DNA from: Anaerococcus rubeinfantis | GTDB lineage: Bacteria; Bacillota; Clostridia; Tissierellales; Peptoniphilaceae | Assembly: GCF_001487145.1 (NCBI RefSeq) | Contig: NZ_LN913016.1 | Coordinates: 124,001 to 188,000 of the forward strand | Length of the DNA stretch: 64,000 nt | Direction of reading: 5' to 3' | Shown here: piece after piece, positions 1 to 9,461 of the stretch | Layout: each line of letters opens with the position of its first letter | Numbering within the stretch: position 1 is the first letter of the stretch | The notes under the pieces: model-generated | The model's database searches: none | What the model saw: only the letters and a program-made list of their open reading frames with translations | Told to the model about the DNA's origin: nothing | Position numbers and translations under genes: made by a program

Positions 1-1994
1 CAGCAACTCAAAAACTAGATATGTATGGTTATGGAGTAAGATATAGGGAAGGACTTTTCAAACAAAAAATAGAAAATGGCTTTCAAGTCGAAGAGGGCGA
101 TCACTGGATAAAAGACGGAGATGGATGGTCAATAAGAGTTGAATCCGATTCAAAAATTGTAAAATTTAGGGACCAAACAGTAAAGGCAGTTCCTTACGAT
201 ATGCCAATGCTTGGTTTTGAAAATGAGCAAGTAAATACCCTAAGACTTTGGCAAGCAGAGCCATTTGAAGAATTTGATTTTTCATATTTTAATAATTTTC
301 AATATGATAAGGCTGTCGAAGAAAAAAATAGGGCGGAAGATATAACCAGAGTTTTATATCCAAATGATATGCAAAGAGAAGGAAGAGTTTTAAGATTAAA
401 ACAACAATATTTCTTCTGTTCAGCTTCAATTCAAGATATGGTTTCAAAATATAAGCTATATTTCGACCATGACCTTAAATTTGAAGATTTCCCAAAATAT
501 CATGTGATTCAATTAAACGATACCCATCCAATAATTGCAATTCCAGAGCTAATAAGAGTTTTGGTGGATGAAAATTCGATTGAATTTGAAAGGGCTGTAG
601 AAATAACCAAAAAAACATTCGCCTTTACTAATCATACAGTTTTGCAAGAAGCACTAGAAACTTGGCCAAAAGATATAATGCTTGAAGTTTGTCCAAGATG
701 TTTTGAAATAATAAAAAAATTAAATGAAAATTTGGTAAAAGAATTTAAAGAAAAAGGTCTTTCAGAAGAAGCTATTGACCCATATAGAATTATAAGATTT
801 GACCAAATAAGAATGGCAAACCTTGCAATTCTTATGAGTAAGTCAGTAAACGGAGTTGCAAAACTTCACTCACAAATTCTAAAAGACGATACCTTTAAAG
901 ATTGGTATAAAATAATGCCAGAAAAATTCAACAATAAAACCAATGGAATTACACCAAGAAGATGGCTTGTATATTCAAACATTAGACTATCAAACTTCAT
1001 TACAGAAAAACTTGGAAATGATGATTGGAAATATGATCTTACAAAATTAAAAGACTTAGAAAAATACCTCGATGATGAAAAAACTCTAGAAGAAATAAAC
1101 CAAATAAAATTTGAAAATAAAAAAGATTTGGCAAAATATATTTTAGAAAATGAAGGTATAAACGTAGATCCAAATTCAATTTTTGATATTCAAGTAAAAA
1201 GAATTCACGAATACAAAAGACAACATTTAAATTTACTTCATATAATTAGCCTTTACCATAAATTAAAAGCTAATCCAGACATGGACTTTTATCCAACAAC
1301 CTTTATACTTGGAGGAAAAGCAGCACCAGGATATTTTAGGGCAAAGGCAATAATAAAACTTGCAAACGAAATTGCAAGAGTTATAAATAACGATGAAGAA
1401 GTAAATGACAAGATAAAAGTAGTATTTGTAAACAATTACAGGGTAAGCTACGGCGAAAAACTCTTCCCAGCAGCAGATATTTCCGAGCAAATTTCAACAG
1501 CAGGAAAAGAAGCATCTGGAACAGGAAATATGAAATTTATGCTAAACGGAGCCTTGACCCTTGGAACATATGATGGAGCAAACATAGAAATTTTTGAAAA
1601 CGCAGGAGTTGAAAATAATTATTTATTCGGAGCAAAAGTTGAAGAATTAAATGAAATTTATGATTCATATAATCCAAAAGAATTCTACCACACAAATGAA
1701 GCAATAAAAGATGCAGTAGATGCCTTAGTTTCAGGAGAATTAAAAGACAATGATTCCTATATGTTCTTAGATATTTATAACTCTCTTATAAATCCACAAG
1801 GTGGAGAAAAAGCCGACACATATTTTCTTTTAAAAGATTTTGAAGATTACAAAAAAACTCATGAAAAAATAAATAAAGAATATTCCGATAGACTTACATG
1901 GGCAAGAAAGAGTCTTAAAAATATAGCAAATGCAGGATTTTTCTCATCAGATAGAACTATTCTTGAATATGCAAAAGATATTTGGAAATTGTAG
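1..1994 (+). CDS. glgP: Glycogen/starch phosphorylase (partial, 5' end outside window)
   Basis: GT35 phosphorylase, a PLP enzyme that releases glucose-1-phosphate from glycogen or maltodextrin in the cytoplasm. The reading frame is open from the left edge (residues ATQKLD precede the first Met at 21), so the first roughly 130 residues of a family that usually runs near 800 are missing and the Met at 21 is not the true start. The visible part carries GYGVRYREGLFKQ, the NDTHP segment near 520, RIHEYKRQHLN near 1200, and the PLP-lysine motif GTGNMKFMLNG with its Lys codon at 1533-1535. It ends normally. A ZIP transporter gene follows after 16 bases, possibly in the same transcript. Confidence 0.95.
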   Translation, partial: ATQKLDMYGYGVRYREGLFKQKIENGFQVEEGDHWIKDGDGWSIRVESDSKIVKFRDQTVKAVPYDMPMLGFENEQVNTLRLWQAEPFEEFDFSYFNNFQYDKAVEEKNRAEDITRVLYPNDMQREGRVLRLKQQYFFCSASIQDMVSKYKLYFDHDLKFEDFPKYHVIQLNDTHPIIAIPELIRVLVDENSIEFERAVEITKKTFAFTNHTVLQEALETWPKDIMLEVCPRCFEIIKKLNENLVKEFKEKGLSEEAIDPYRIIRFDQIRMANLAILMSKSVNGVAKLHSQILKDDTFKDWYKIMPEKFNNKTNGITPRRWLVYSNIRLSNFITEKLGNDDWKYDLTKLKDLEKYLDDEKTLEEINQIKFENKKDLAKYILENEGINVDPNSIFDIQVKRIHEYKRQHLNLLHIISLYHKLKANPDMDFYPTTFILGGKAAPGYFRAKAIIKLANEIARVINNDEEVNDKIKVVFVNNYRVSYGEKLFPAADISEQISTAGKEASGTGNMKFMLNGALTLGTYDGANIEIFENAGVENNYLFGAKVEELNEIYDSYNPKEFYHTNEAIKDAVDALVSGELKDNDSYMFLDIYNSLINPQGGEKADTYFLLKDFEDYKKTHEKINKEYSDRLTWARKSLKNIANAGFFSSDRTILEYAKDIWKL

Positions 1995-2010
1995 ATAGAA
2001 AGAAATAAAA

Positions 2011-2805
2011 ATGAACAAAGATTTAATAATTGGACTGATCATACCCTTTCTAGGCACAAGCCTAGGATCTGCTATGGTTTATTTAATGAAAAATGAATTA
2101 TCAAATAAATTACAAAAATCCCTATCAGGATTTGCAGCAGGTGTAATGGTTGCAGCAAGTGTTTGGTCACTTTTAATTCCAGCCATGGAAATGGTAGAAG
2201 AAAAAATGGGGAAAGTTTCTTGGATTCCGGCTGTAGTTGGATTTGCAGTGGGAATAATATTTTTATTATTTTTAGATAATGTTATTCCCCACCAACACGT
2301 TGACAGCGATGTTGCAGAGGGACCAAAAAATGATTCCTTAAGAAAAACAACAATGATGGTTCTTGCAGTTGTAATTCACAATATTCCAGAAGGAATGGCA
2401 GTTGGAGTTACCTTTGCAGGAGTCTTATCAGGAAATACAGACCTAACAATGGCAGGAGCTATGGCGCTTTCTTTAGGAATTGCAATTCAAAATTTCCCAG
2501 AAGGAGCAATAATTTCTATGCCCTTAAAAGGGCAAGGAATTGGAAAAAATAAATCATTTATTATGGGAGTTTTATCAGGAGCAGTAGAGCCAGTAGCGGC
2601 AGTTTTGACAATAATCCTATCCCAAATAATGATTCCAATTTTGCCATATTTACTAAGCTTTGCAGCAGGAGCAATGTTTTACGTAGTAGTAGAAGAATTA
2701 ATCCCAGAAGCAACAGGCGAAGGAGAAGACCACTCAAACCTAGGAGTAATTTGGTTTTCAGTAGGCTTTTCAGTAATGATGATTCTAGATGTGATGTTGG
2801 GCTAG
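2011..2805 (+). CDS. ZIP family divalent metal transporter
   Basis: Integral membrane protein of 264 residues in the ZIP (GufA/ZupT-like) family, expected to import zinc or related divalent metals. About eight hydrophobic segments are visible. The two family signatures are present: HNIPEG at residues 123-128 and QNFPEG at 160-165, which line the metal path in characterised ZIPs. A His-containing loop (PHQHVD, about 93-98) lies between helices 3 and 4. The ribosome site is weak (AGAAAG), and the gene begins 16 bases after glgP, so translation may depend on the upstream gene. The last codons and the stop lie in a long hairpin. The metal cannot be told from sequence. Confidence 0.9.
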   Translation: MNKDLIIGLIIPFLGTSLGSAMVYLMKNELSNKLQKSLSGFAAGVMVAASVWSLLIPAMEMVEEKMGKVSWIPAVVGFAVGIIFLLFLDNVIPHQHVDSDVAEGPKNDSLRKTTMMVLAVVIHNIPEGMAVGVTFAGVLSGNTDLTMAGAMALSLGIAIQNFPEGAIISMPLKGQGIGKNKSFIMGVLSGAVEPVAAVLTIILSQIMIPILPYLLSFAAGAMFYVVVEELIPEATGEGEDHSNLGVIWFSVGFSVMMILDVMLG

Positions 2806-2839
2806 AAATTGTACCAGTGGTACAATTTCTACCAACATC
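2793..2839 (+). repeat. Long near-perfect hairpin over the ZIP gene stop codon
   Basis: Bases 2803-2815 pair perfectly with 2819-2831 around a three-base loop (13 bp). The stem is extended by GATGTTGG (2793-2800) with CCAACATC (2832-2839) across a two-base bulge. The stop codon 2803-2805 lies within the stem. There is no T-run directly after it, so it is not an ordinary terminator. It may stabilise the mRNA 3' end, or be part of a dispersed element that continues to about 2928. Confidence 0.7.
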
Positions 2840-2928
2840 CCGCGGAGTAAGTACGAAGAATTAAAATTTAGTTTTAAAATAATAAAAAATCAAATTAAGT
2901 CTACTGCAACCAAGGAGTGTATGTTGGT
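2831..2928. repeat. Intergenic element bounded by ACCAACAT / ATGTTGGT inverted repeats
   Basis: ACCAACAT at 2831-2838 is repeated inverted at 2921-2928. The enclosed stretch has a GC-richer left part (CCCGCGGAGTAAGTACG) in an otherwise very AT-rich gap. Because the same octamer also pairs with 2793-2800, two alternative folds are possible. No reading frame is apparent. This and the terminator at 2972 account for most of the 324-base gap. Confidence 0.4.
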
Positions 2929-2971
2929 CTAAAAAACAAATTCAAATTAAAAACAAAAAATAAAAATCAGC

Positions 2972-3004
2972 AAAAATACCAAGCCAAAAACTTGGTATTT
3001 TTTT
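2972..3004 (+). terminator. Intrinsic terminator upstream of cdaA
   Basis: A 12-bp stem, AAAAATACCAAG (2972-2983) with CTTGGTATTTTT (2991-3002), has a seven-base loop and runs into a T tract. It closes the glgP-ZIP transcript before the cdaA promoter region. Confidence 0.85.
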
Positions 3005-3129
3005 ATAAAAAAATTCTTCCCAAAATTTTAAATATAAAAACTTATAAAAAATTAAATTTCATTTAAGCCTTTCTTTTCTACAAAATTTTATAATAAAGTA
3101 TATAATATATGTAGACTTAGGAGGTAGAC

Positions 3130-3948
3130 ATGTCATATTTAGATAATTTTATATCCTATCTATCATTGATTAGGATTACAGATATAATTGATATAACGCT
3201 CATTGCCTTTATTGCTTATAAATTGTTAAAACTTCTTAAAAACACCAGGGCTGAGCAAGTTATGAAAGGCTTTATTTTTGTTTTGATTTTTGCATCAATT
3301 GCAGATATTTTTAAATTAAATACTGTTTCATGGCTTATGAATCAATTTTTTACTGTTTCTTTGGTATTTATAATAGTAGTTTTTCAACCAGAATTAAGGT
3401 CTGCCTTGGAGAGAATTGGTAGGGGTAGAAGTTTTTTTGTAAATGATTCTTACAATAAAAATGATAGATCTATCGATGAAATTGTTTCAGCTATGAGTTC
3501 TTTGTCAAGGCAAAAAATTGGTGCCTTGGTCGTTATTGAAAGAGAAGTTGGCCTTAATGATATTATTGAAAGCGGAACTCTTTTAAGATCTGAAATTTCC
3601 AGTGAGCTTTTGATAAATATCTTTATTCCAAATACGCCTCTTCATGATGGAGCGGTAATAATTCGTGATGATTTGATTGAGGCAGCGGCTTGTTATTTGC
3701 CATTGACTACAAATAATACTATTTCAAAAGAGCTTGGAACTCGTCACAGGGCTGCTATTGGAATTAGTGAAAAAAGTGATTGTCTTGTGGTTGTTGTAAG
3801 TGAAGAAACTGGAACAATTTCAATTGTAAGTAATGGAACCATTAACAGGTATTTTGATGAAGAATCTTTAAAGGATAGGCTTATAAAAGAACTTAAAGAA
3901 AATGAAAATAAATTGAATCTTAAAAGGAGGGGTGAAGATGAACAATAA
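3130..3948 (+). CDS. cdaA: Diadenylate cyclase CdaA
   Basis: Membrane diadenylate cyclase, which condenses two ATP into cyclic di-AMP, a signal for potassium balance and cell-wall control. It has 272 residues: three N-terminal membrane segments (about 20-85), then a DAC domain with the catalytic motifs DGA (173-175) and RHR (205-207). A strong site, GGAGGT, precedes the ATG. The next gene starts before this one ends, and encodes CdaR, its usual partner. In many Firmicutes glmM comes third; here it is absent and cca follows instead. Identification is firm. Confidence 0.96.
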   Translation: MSYLDNFISYLSLIRITDIIDITLIAFIAYKLLKLLKNTRAEQVMKGFIFVLIFASIADIFKLNTVSWLMNQFFTVSLVFIIVVFQPELRSALERIGRGRSFFVNDSYNKNDRSIDEIVSAMSSLSRQKIGALVVIEREVGLNDIIESGTLLRSEISSELLINIFIPNTPLHDGAVIIRDDLIEAAACYLPLTTNNTISKELGTRHRAAIGISEKSDCLVVVVSEETGTISIVSNGTINRYFDEESLKDRLIKELKENENKLNLKRRGEDEQ

Positions 3949-4870
3949 AAATGATAGAAAATTAGTTGCTTTATCAATTCTTGTTGCAGTTATCATGTGG
4001 GCTTTTGTAATGACTTCAACAAATCCTTCCCTTTCAAAAACTATTAGAAATGTTCCATTGACCATAAAAAATCAAGAGGATTTGCAAAAAGATGGGTATG
4101 CCTTGGTTGGAAGAGATCAAGTTTCAAGCGTAAATGTAAGAGTTGAAGGATCAAGATCGGATCTTGCATCTTTAACTGCTGATGATTTAATAGCAAGTGT
4201 TGATTTGGGAGTTCCAACTGAGGGAATAAAAACTTTAAATGTAAAAGTTGATGGACCTGCGGGAATAAAAATTGAAAAAACCACTCCTTCAAACCTTAAT
4301 TTTAAAGTAGAAAAAATTGTAAAAAAAGACTTGCCAATAGAAATAAAGATTTCTGATAGATTAAAAGAATCAAAGATAATAAATGTAAGTGAACAAGATC
4401 CAAGAAAAATAACAGTTTCAGGTCTTAGAAACAATATTGATAAGGTTGATAAACTTATTATAAATATTAATAATGAGGAATACCTTGATGGGAAAATTCA
4501 TGATATTGGAGTACGACCAGTTGATAAAAATGGTAAAACCGTAGAAAATGTAGATCTTTCCAAAAACGATGTGTCAATTGCCTTTGATGTTTTGCAAAGT
4601 AAGGAAGTAAAATTAGAAATTGACTATGGAAATCTTCCAAAAAACATGCAAGTAGAAGAAAGTAAAATTTCACCGGATAAGTTAATTATTAAGGGTGAGA
4701 AAAATATTTTAGATAAAATTGATACTATAAAAACCAAAAAAATTGACTTATCCAGCTTAAAAAACGATGAGTTTGAACAAAGCGTAGAACTAGATATTCC
4801 TGAAGCTGTAGAGCTAAATGATGCTGATTCTTTTGTAGATATTTATATAAAATTAGGAAAGAAAAATTAA
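3938..4870 (+). CDS. cdaR: YbbR-domain protein, CdaA regulator CdaR
   Basis: About 310 residues: one N-terminal membrane anchor (about residues 8-27) followed by repeated extracytoplasmic YbbR domains (segments starting NVPLTIKNQ, LPIEIKIS and VKLEIDYGN). CdaR proteins bind CdaA and tune c-di-AMP synthesis. A GTG two codons upstream (3932) is in frame, but AAAGGAGGGG at about 3923-3931 is spaced best for the ATG at 3938, which I chose. It overlaps the end of cdaA by 11 bases and overlaps cca by one base (TAATG), so the three are probably translationally coupled. Confidence 0.92.
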   Translation: MNNKNDRKLVALSILVAVIMWAFVMTSTNPSLSKTIRNVPLTIKNQEDLQKDGYALVGRDQVSSVNVRVEGSRSDLASLTADDLIASVDLGVPTEGIKTLNVKVDGPAGIKIEKTTPSNLNFKVEKIVKKDLPIEIKISDRLKESKIINVSEQDPRKITVSGLRNNIDKVDKLIININNEEYLDGKIHDIGVRPVDKNGKTVENVDLSKNDVSIAFDVLQSKEVKLEIDYGNLPKNMQVEESKISPDKLIIKGEKNILDKIDTIKTKKIDLSSLKNDEFEQSVELDIPEAVELNDADSFVDIYIKLGKKN

Positions 4871-6198
4871 TGTCCTACGAAGATTTAGTAAAAAGGCTAG
4901 AAGATGAGGGATTTGAAACCTACCTTGTTGGAGGAGCCTTAAGAGATAAACTTTTAGAAAGAAAAATCCATGATATTGACCTAGCGACAAGGGCAAGACC
5001 TAGTGATATTATGAGGATTTTTTCTGATTTAAAACTAATTGATATTGGAAAAAAATTTGGAACTATTAAGGTAATTTATAAGTCCAAAGAATATGAAATC
5101 ACAACTTTTAGGTCAGAGTCATCTTATAAAGATAAAAGACATCCGGGAGAAATTTCATTTTCAAATACAATTGAAGAAGATTTAAAAAGAAGAGATTTCA
5201 CTATAAATGCTATGGCAGAAAGAAAGGGTCAAATTATAGACTTGTTTTCTGGAAAAAATGATTTGTCTCAAAAAATAATAAGAGCAGTTGGCAATCCTTA
5301 CGAAAGAATAGAAGAAGACTATCTAAGGGCCCTAAGGGCAGTAAGGTTTGCCGCTGTTCTTGATTTTTCTATAGAAAAAAAATTAAAAGATGCCATTAAA
5401 AATAAGGCAGGTCATATTGAAGAAATTTCAAAAGAAAGAATTAGAGATGAGATTGATAAGATTTTACTTTCAGATAAGCCTTCAAGAGGGATTAGGCTTT
5501 TGGATGAATTAAATCTTTTGGCATATATTTTTCCAGAAGTAAATAAAATGAAAGGATTTGACCAACATTCTTCCCACCACAATTTAGATTTATTTGACCA
5601 TAGTATGAAGGTTTTGGATTTAAGTCCAAAAAATTTAAAAACTAGGATGGCAGCTCTATTTCACGATACAGGAAAAGTTCAAAGTTTTTTTCTTGATGAA
5701 AAGGGTGAGGGAAGATTTTTTGGCCACCAAGATATATCAAAAGAAATTATTGAAAAAAGATTAAAAGAATTAAAATATTCAAAAAAATTTATAGAAAACA
5801 CCTCTCTTCTAGTCCAAAGGCACATGGATAATACCAATACCTACACAAAAAAATCTGTAAGAAAGCTTTTGAGAAAAGTTGGAGATGAAAATATTTACGA
5901 TTTATTTGACCTTCAAAGGGCAGATGTTTTATCAACAGTTCACGATAATACAGAAAATATTTCAAATGCAAAAATAATTTTAGAAGAAATTTTAAATTCA
6001 AATACGCCAAGAAAAAAAGATCAGATAGATTTTTCTGGCCATGATTTAATAAATTTGGGATTTAAAGAGGGCAAAGAGCTTGGTATAATTTTAAATGAAG
6101 TTTATAATTTGGTTATGGATGAAAAATTAGCAAATAAAAAAGATGAAATTAGCAAATATATTAAAAACAAATACAATAATCTTGATAGAAATTATTAG
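4870..6198 (+). CDS. cca: CCA-adding tRNA nucleotidyltransferase with HD domain
   Basis: Class II nucleotidyltransferase of 442 residues that builds or repairs the 3' CCA of tRNA. The head has LVGGALRDKLL (about 19-29), the metal-binding DIDLAT (35-40), and RRDFTINAMA (107-116). The C-terminal half carries an HD phosphohydrolase domain (FHDTGK, HD at 265-266), as in bacterial HD-type CCA enzymes. The start codon overlaps the cdaR stop by one base. A poly(A) polymerase is the nearest alternative, but in Gram-positive bacteria this architecture is CCA-adding. Confidence 0.93.
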   Translation: MSYEDLVKRLEDEGFETYLVGGALRDKLLERKIHDIDLATRARPSDIMRIFSDLKLIDIGKKFGTIKVIYKSKEYEITTFRSESSYKDKRHPGEISFSNTIEEDLKRRDFTINAMAERKGQIIDLFSGKNDLSQKIIRAVGNPYERIEEDYLRALRAVRFAAVLDFSIEKKLKDAIKNKAGHIEEISKERIRDEIDKILLSDKPSRGIRLLDELNLLAYIFPEVNKMKGFDQHSSHHNLDLFDHSMKVLDLSPKNLKTRMAALFHDTGKVQSFFLDEKGEGRFFGHQDISKEIIEKRLKELKYSKKFIENTSLLVQRHMDNTNTYTKKSVRKLLRKVGDENIYDLFDLQRADVLSTVHDNTENISNAKIILEEILNSNTPRKKDQIDFSGHDLINLGFKEGKELGIILNEVYNLVMDEKLANKKDEISKYIKNKYNNLDRNY

Positions 6199-6247
6199 AA
6201 GTAGTATATTAAACTAATGAGTATATAGTGTTTTAGGAGGCAAAACG

Positions 6248-7585
6248 ATGACAGAATTAAAATCACATGAAAATAATATAGCAAAATTTGACCTAATAGT
6301 AGCTGCTGAAGATTTCCAAAAAGCAGTAGATAATGTTTACAAAAAAAATAAGTCTAGATATAGGGTAGACGGATTTAGAAAAGGAAAAGTTCCAAAAAGA
6401 ATAATTGAAAAAATGTATGGAGCTGAAGTATTTTATGACGAAGCAATCCAAGAAGTTTTCCCAGAACCTTATAACAAGGCTATTGAAGAATTAAATCTTG
6501 AAGTAATTGATCAACCTTCAGTTGATTTTGATGATATAGAAAAAGGAAAAGACGTTGTATTTAAGGTAGAAGTTGAAACAAAACCACATCCAACACTTGG
6601 AGATTATTCTGAACTTGAAGTTACAGAAATCCCAACAGAAGTTACAGATGAAGATGTAGAACACGAACTTAAACACCAACAAGAAGAAAATGCAAGAATT
6701 ATCCCAGTTGAAGACGGCGAAGCTCAAGATGGAGATACAGTAAATATAGATTTTGATGGTTTTCTTGATGGAGAAAGATTTGAAGGCGGAAAAGCTGAAA
6801 ATCACGATTTAGTTCTTGGATCAAAATCATTTGTAGGAGATTTTGAAAAACAAGTTGAAGGTCACAAAGTTGGAGATGAATTTGATGTTAATGTAACTTT
6901 CCCTGAAGATTATCAAGCAAAAGAATTCCAAGGAAAAGATGCAAAATTTGAAGTAGAAATCAATTCAATTTCAAGAAAAGAACTTCCAGAAATTGATGAT
7001 GAATTTGCAAAAGATATTTCTGAATTTGAGACATTAGAAGAATTAAAAGAAGATACAAAGAAAAATCTTAAAGAAGATAAAGAAAAATTTGTAAAAAATC
7101 AAATTCAAAATGAAGCAATCAAAGCCCTAGTAGAAAAATCTGAAGTAAGTGCTCCAGATCCACTAGTAAATCAAGAAATTGATCTTGAAATGCAAAATCT
7201 TGACCAAAGATTACGTCAAATGGGAATTTCATTACAACAATATATTGAAATGACAAAAATGGACATGGCTGCTATCAGAGATCAATACAGACAAGTTGCT
7301 GAAGACAAAGTTAAGGCAAATCTTGTAATGGATGAAGTTGCTTTAAAAGAAAATGTTGAAGTAAGTGATGAAGAAATAGAAAACGAAATAAAAGATGCTG
7401 CTAAGCAATATGGAGTAGATGATTACGAAAAATTCAAAGAAATCTTCGAAAATAATGTTTCTAGAGATACAGTTATAGAAAATATCAAGAGAAGAAAAGC
7501 TGTAGAAATTCTAGAAAAAAATGTAAAATTAGTTCCTGCTAAAAAAGATTCAGAAGAAGCTAAAGAAGAAGAAAAAGAAGATTAG
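6248..7585 (+). CDS. tig: Trigger factor (ribosome-associated chaperone and prolyl isomerase)
   Basis: Trigger factor, 445 residues, binds at the ribosome exit tunnel and shields nascent chains. The ribosome-docking signature GFRKGKVP is at residues 42-49. An FKBP-type isomerase domain covers about 155-245 (DGDTVNIDFDGFLDGERFEGG), and a long helical C-terminal region ends in an acidic tail. AGGAGG precedes the start. It leads tig-clpP-clpX, a conserved order, and no terminator separates it from cca 49 bases upstream. Confidence 0.97.
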   Translation: MTELKSHENNIAKFDLIVAAEDFQKAVDNVYKKNKSRYRVDGFRKGKVPKRIIEKMYGAEVFYDEAIQEVFPEPYNKAIEELNLEVIDQPSVDFDDIEKGKDVVFKVEVETKPHPTLGDYSELEVTEIPTEVTDEDVEHELKHQQEENARIIPVEDGEAQDGDTVNIDFDGFLDGERFEGGKAENHDLVLGSKSFVGDFEKQVEGHKVGDEFDVNVTFPEDYQAKEFQGKDAKFEVEINSISRKELPEIDDEFAKDISEFETLEELKEDTKKNLKEDKEKFVKNQIQNEAIKALVEKSEVSAPDPLVNQEIDLEMQNLDQRLRQMGISLQQYIEMTKMDMAAIRDQYRQVAEDKVKANLVMDEVALKENVEVSDEEIENEIKDAAKQYGVDDYEKFKEIFENNVSRDTVIENIKRRKAVEILEKNVKLVPAKKDSEEAKEEEKED

Positions 7586-7618
7586 TAATCATAAACTCCA
7601 AAAAGATAAGGAGATTTT

Positions 7619-8206
7619 ATGAACGCAAAAAACTTTTTAGTTCCTACAGTAATAGAGCAAACAAATAGGGGCGAGCGTGCTTATGATATTTACTCAAGAT
7701 TATTAAAAGATAGGATTATTTTTCTAACAGGTCCTGTTGAAGATGGGGTAAGTGATATAATTATTGCTCAACTCTTATTTTTGGAAAGCCAAGATCCAAA
7801 CAAGGATATTCAATTTTATATAAATTCACCAGGTGGAGTAGTTACAGCAGGTCTTGCTATCTATGACACAATGAATTATATAAAACCAGATGTATCTACA
7901 ATTTGTATAGGACAAGCTGCATCTATGGGAGCAGTTTTACTTTCATCTGGAGCAAAGGGAAAGAGATTTTCTCTTCCAAATTCCAATATCCTAATCCACC
8001 AACCATCTGGTGGAGCCCAAGGTCAAGCAAGCGATATTCAAATCCAAGCTGAACAAATTTTAAAAATCAAAAAAAGATTAAATAAAATTTTGGCAGATAA
8101 TACTGGCCAAAGTATCGAAAAAATTCAAAAAGATACAGATAGAGATTTTGCCATGGACGCTTATGAAGCAAAAGAATATGGCTTAATAGACAAGGTAATA
8201 GAATAA
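7619..8206 (+). CDS. clpP: ATP-dependent Clp protease proteolytic subunit
   Basis: ClpP serine peptidase of 195 residues, the tetradecameric chamber that degrades substrates fed by ClpX or ClpC. The catalytic triad is visible: Ser102 (GQAASMGA), His127 ([10 protein letters not shown]) and Asp176 (TDRDF). The start ATG has an AAGGAG site. I see no CtsR-type heptad repeats in the 33 bases upstream. clpX follows after two bases. Confidence 0.98.
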   Translation: MNAKNFLVPTVIEQTNRGERAYDIYSRLLKDRIIFLTGPVEDGVSDIIIAQLLFLESQDPNKDIQFYINSPGGVVTAGLAIYDTMNYIKPDVSTICIGQAASMGAVLLSSGAKGKRFSLPNSNILIHQPSGGAQGQASDIQIQAEQILKIKKRLNKILADNTGQSIEKIQKDTDRDFAMDAYEAKEYGLIDKVIE

Positions 8207-8208
8207 GT

Positions 8209-9417
8209 ATGGGTAAAATGGAATTTGAAGAAAATAGATGTTCCTTTTGTGGAAAAAGTGCTGACGAAGTTGATAGGTTAATTGCAGGCCCAGATGCTTT
8301 CATTTGTAATGAATGTATCGAGCTTTGCGCATCAATTATTGAAAGAGAAGAATTGGTTGAACACAGCCACATGGATATTGACCTTGCCACACCAAGTGAG
8401 ATTAAAGAATATTTGGACCAATATGTAATCCAACAAGATATGGCGAAAAAAACTTTATCAGTTTCAGTTTATAACCACTACAAAAGAATAAATTCAAATT
8501 ATGATAATGACAGCGAAGTTGAGCTACAAAAATCAAATATTTTGATGCTAGGACCAACTGGTTCTGGAAAAACTCTTCTTGCCCAAACTCTTGCCAAAAA
8601 ATTAAATGTTCCATTTGCAATTGCAGATGCTACAAGTTTGACCGAGGCAGGTTATGTTGGGGAAGATGTTGAAAATATTATTTTAAAATTAGTTCAAGCT
8701 GCCGATTATGATATTGAGCTTGCCCAAACAGGAATAATCTATATAGATGAAATAGATAAAATTACTAGAAAAAGTGAAAATCCTTCAATAACTCGTGATG
8801 TTAGTGGAGAAGGAGTTCAACAAGCACTTTTAAAATTAATTGAAGGAACTGTTGCAAATGTTCCTCCTCAAGGCGGAAGAAAACATCCAAGCCAAGAATA
8901 TATCCAAGTTGATACAACAAATATTTTGTTTATTGTTGGCGGAGCCTTTGATGGAATTAAAGATATAATAAAACAAAGAACCAACAAAAAATCAATCGGT
9001 TTTGGTTCAGAAGATAGTGAAAATAAAGAAGTTTCTTTGGCAGATGTTACTACAGAAGATCTTTTGAAATATGGATTAATTCCAGAATTTATTGGAAGAG
9101 TTCCAATAGTTGTTTCACTCGAAGATTTGAATGTGGAAAGTCTTGTAAGAATTTTACAAGAGCCAAAAAATTCTCTATTAAAACAATATCAAAAATTATT
9201 TGAACTTGATGGAGTAAAATTAACTTTTGAAGATGAGGCAGTCAAAGAAATTGCAGAAAAAGCCTACAAGCAAGAAACAGGTGCGAGAGGACTTAGGACA
9301 ATTTTAGAAGATTTGCTATTGGATGTAATGTTTGAGATTCCTTCAAAAGATCATATAAAAGAAGTTATTGTATCAAAAGGTGCTATAAAAGATAAGAAAA
9401 AATTAATATACAAATAA
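8209..9417 (+). CDS. clpX: Clp protease ATP-binding subunit ClpX
   Basis: AAA+ unfoldase of 402 residues that recognises, unfolds and threads substrates into ClpP. An N-terminal zinc-binding domain has Cys11, Cys14, Cys33 and Cys36. The Walker A box GPTGSGKT is at 115-122, Walker B is IIYIDEID, the ClpP-docking IGF tripeptide is in KKSIGFGSE, and sensor 2 is GARGLR. It starts two bases after clpP with little ribosome site of its own, so it is probably coupled to it. A terminator follows the stop. Confidence 0.98.
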   Translation: MGKMEFEENRCSFCGKSADEVDRLIAGPDAFICNECIELCASIIEREELVEHSHMDIDLATPSEIKEYLDQYVIQQDMAKKTLSVSVYNHYKRINSNYDNDSEVELQKSNILMLGPTGSGKTLLAQTLAKKLNVPFAIADATSLTEAGYVGEDVENIILKLVQAADYDIELAQTGIIYIDEIDKITRKSENPSITRDVSGEGVQQALLKLIEGTVANVPPQGGRKHPSQEYIQVDTTNILFIVGGAFDGIKDIIKQRTNKKSIGFGSEDSENKEVSLADVTTEDLLKYGLIPEFIGRVPIVVSLEDLNVESLVRILQEPKNSLLKQYQKLFELDGVKLTFEDEAVKEIAEKAYKQETGARGLRTILEDLLLDVMFEIPSKDHIKEVIVSKGAIKDKKKLIYK

Positions 9418-9443
9418 AAGGGGAGACTTAGTGCTCCCTTTTT
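9416..9443 (+). terminator. Intrinsic terminator between clpX and lon
   Basis: A 10-bp stem, AAAAGGGGAG (9416-9425) with CTCCCTTTTT (9434-9443), has an eight-base loop and one G-U pair, and ends in Ts. Only about 18 bases separate it from the lon start, leaving no room for a promoter, so lon expression must rely on read-through or a promoter inside clpX. Confidence 0.8.
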
Positions 9444-9461
9444 ATAACACAAGGAGATAAA

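Noticed and set aside
4044-4434. Minus-strand open frames within cdaR and other genes
   Set aside because: They overlap well-supported genes, lack ribosome sites, and have skewed composition typical of antisense frames.
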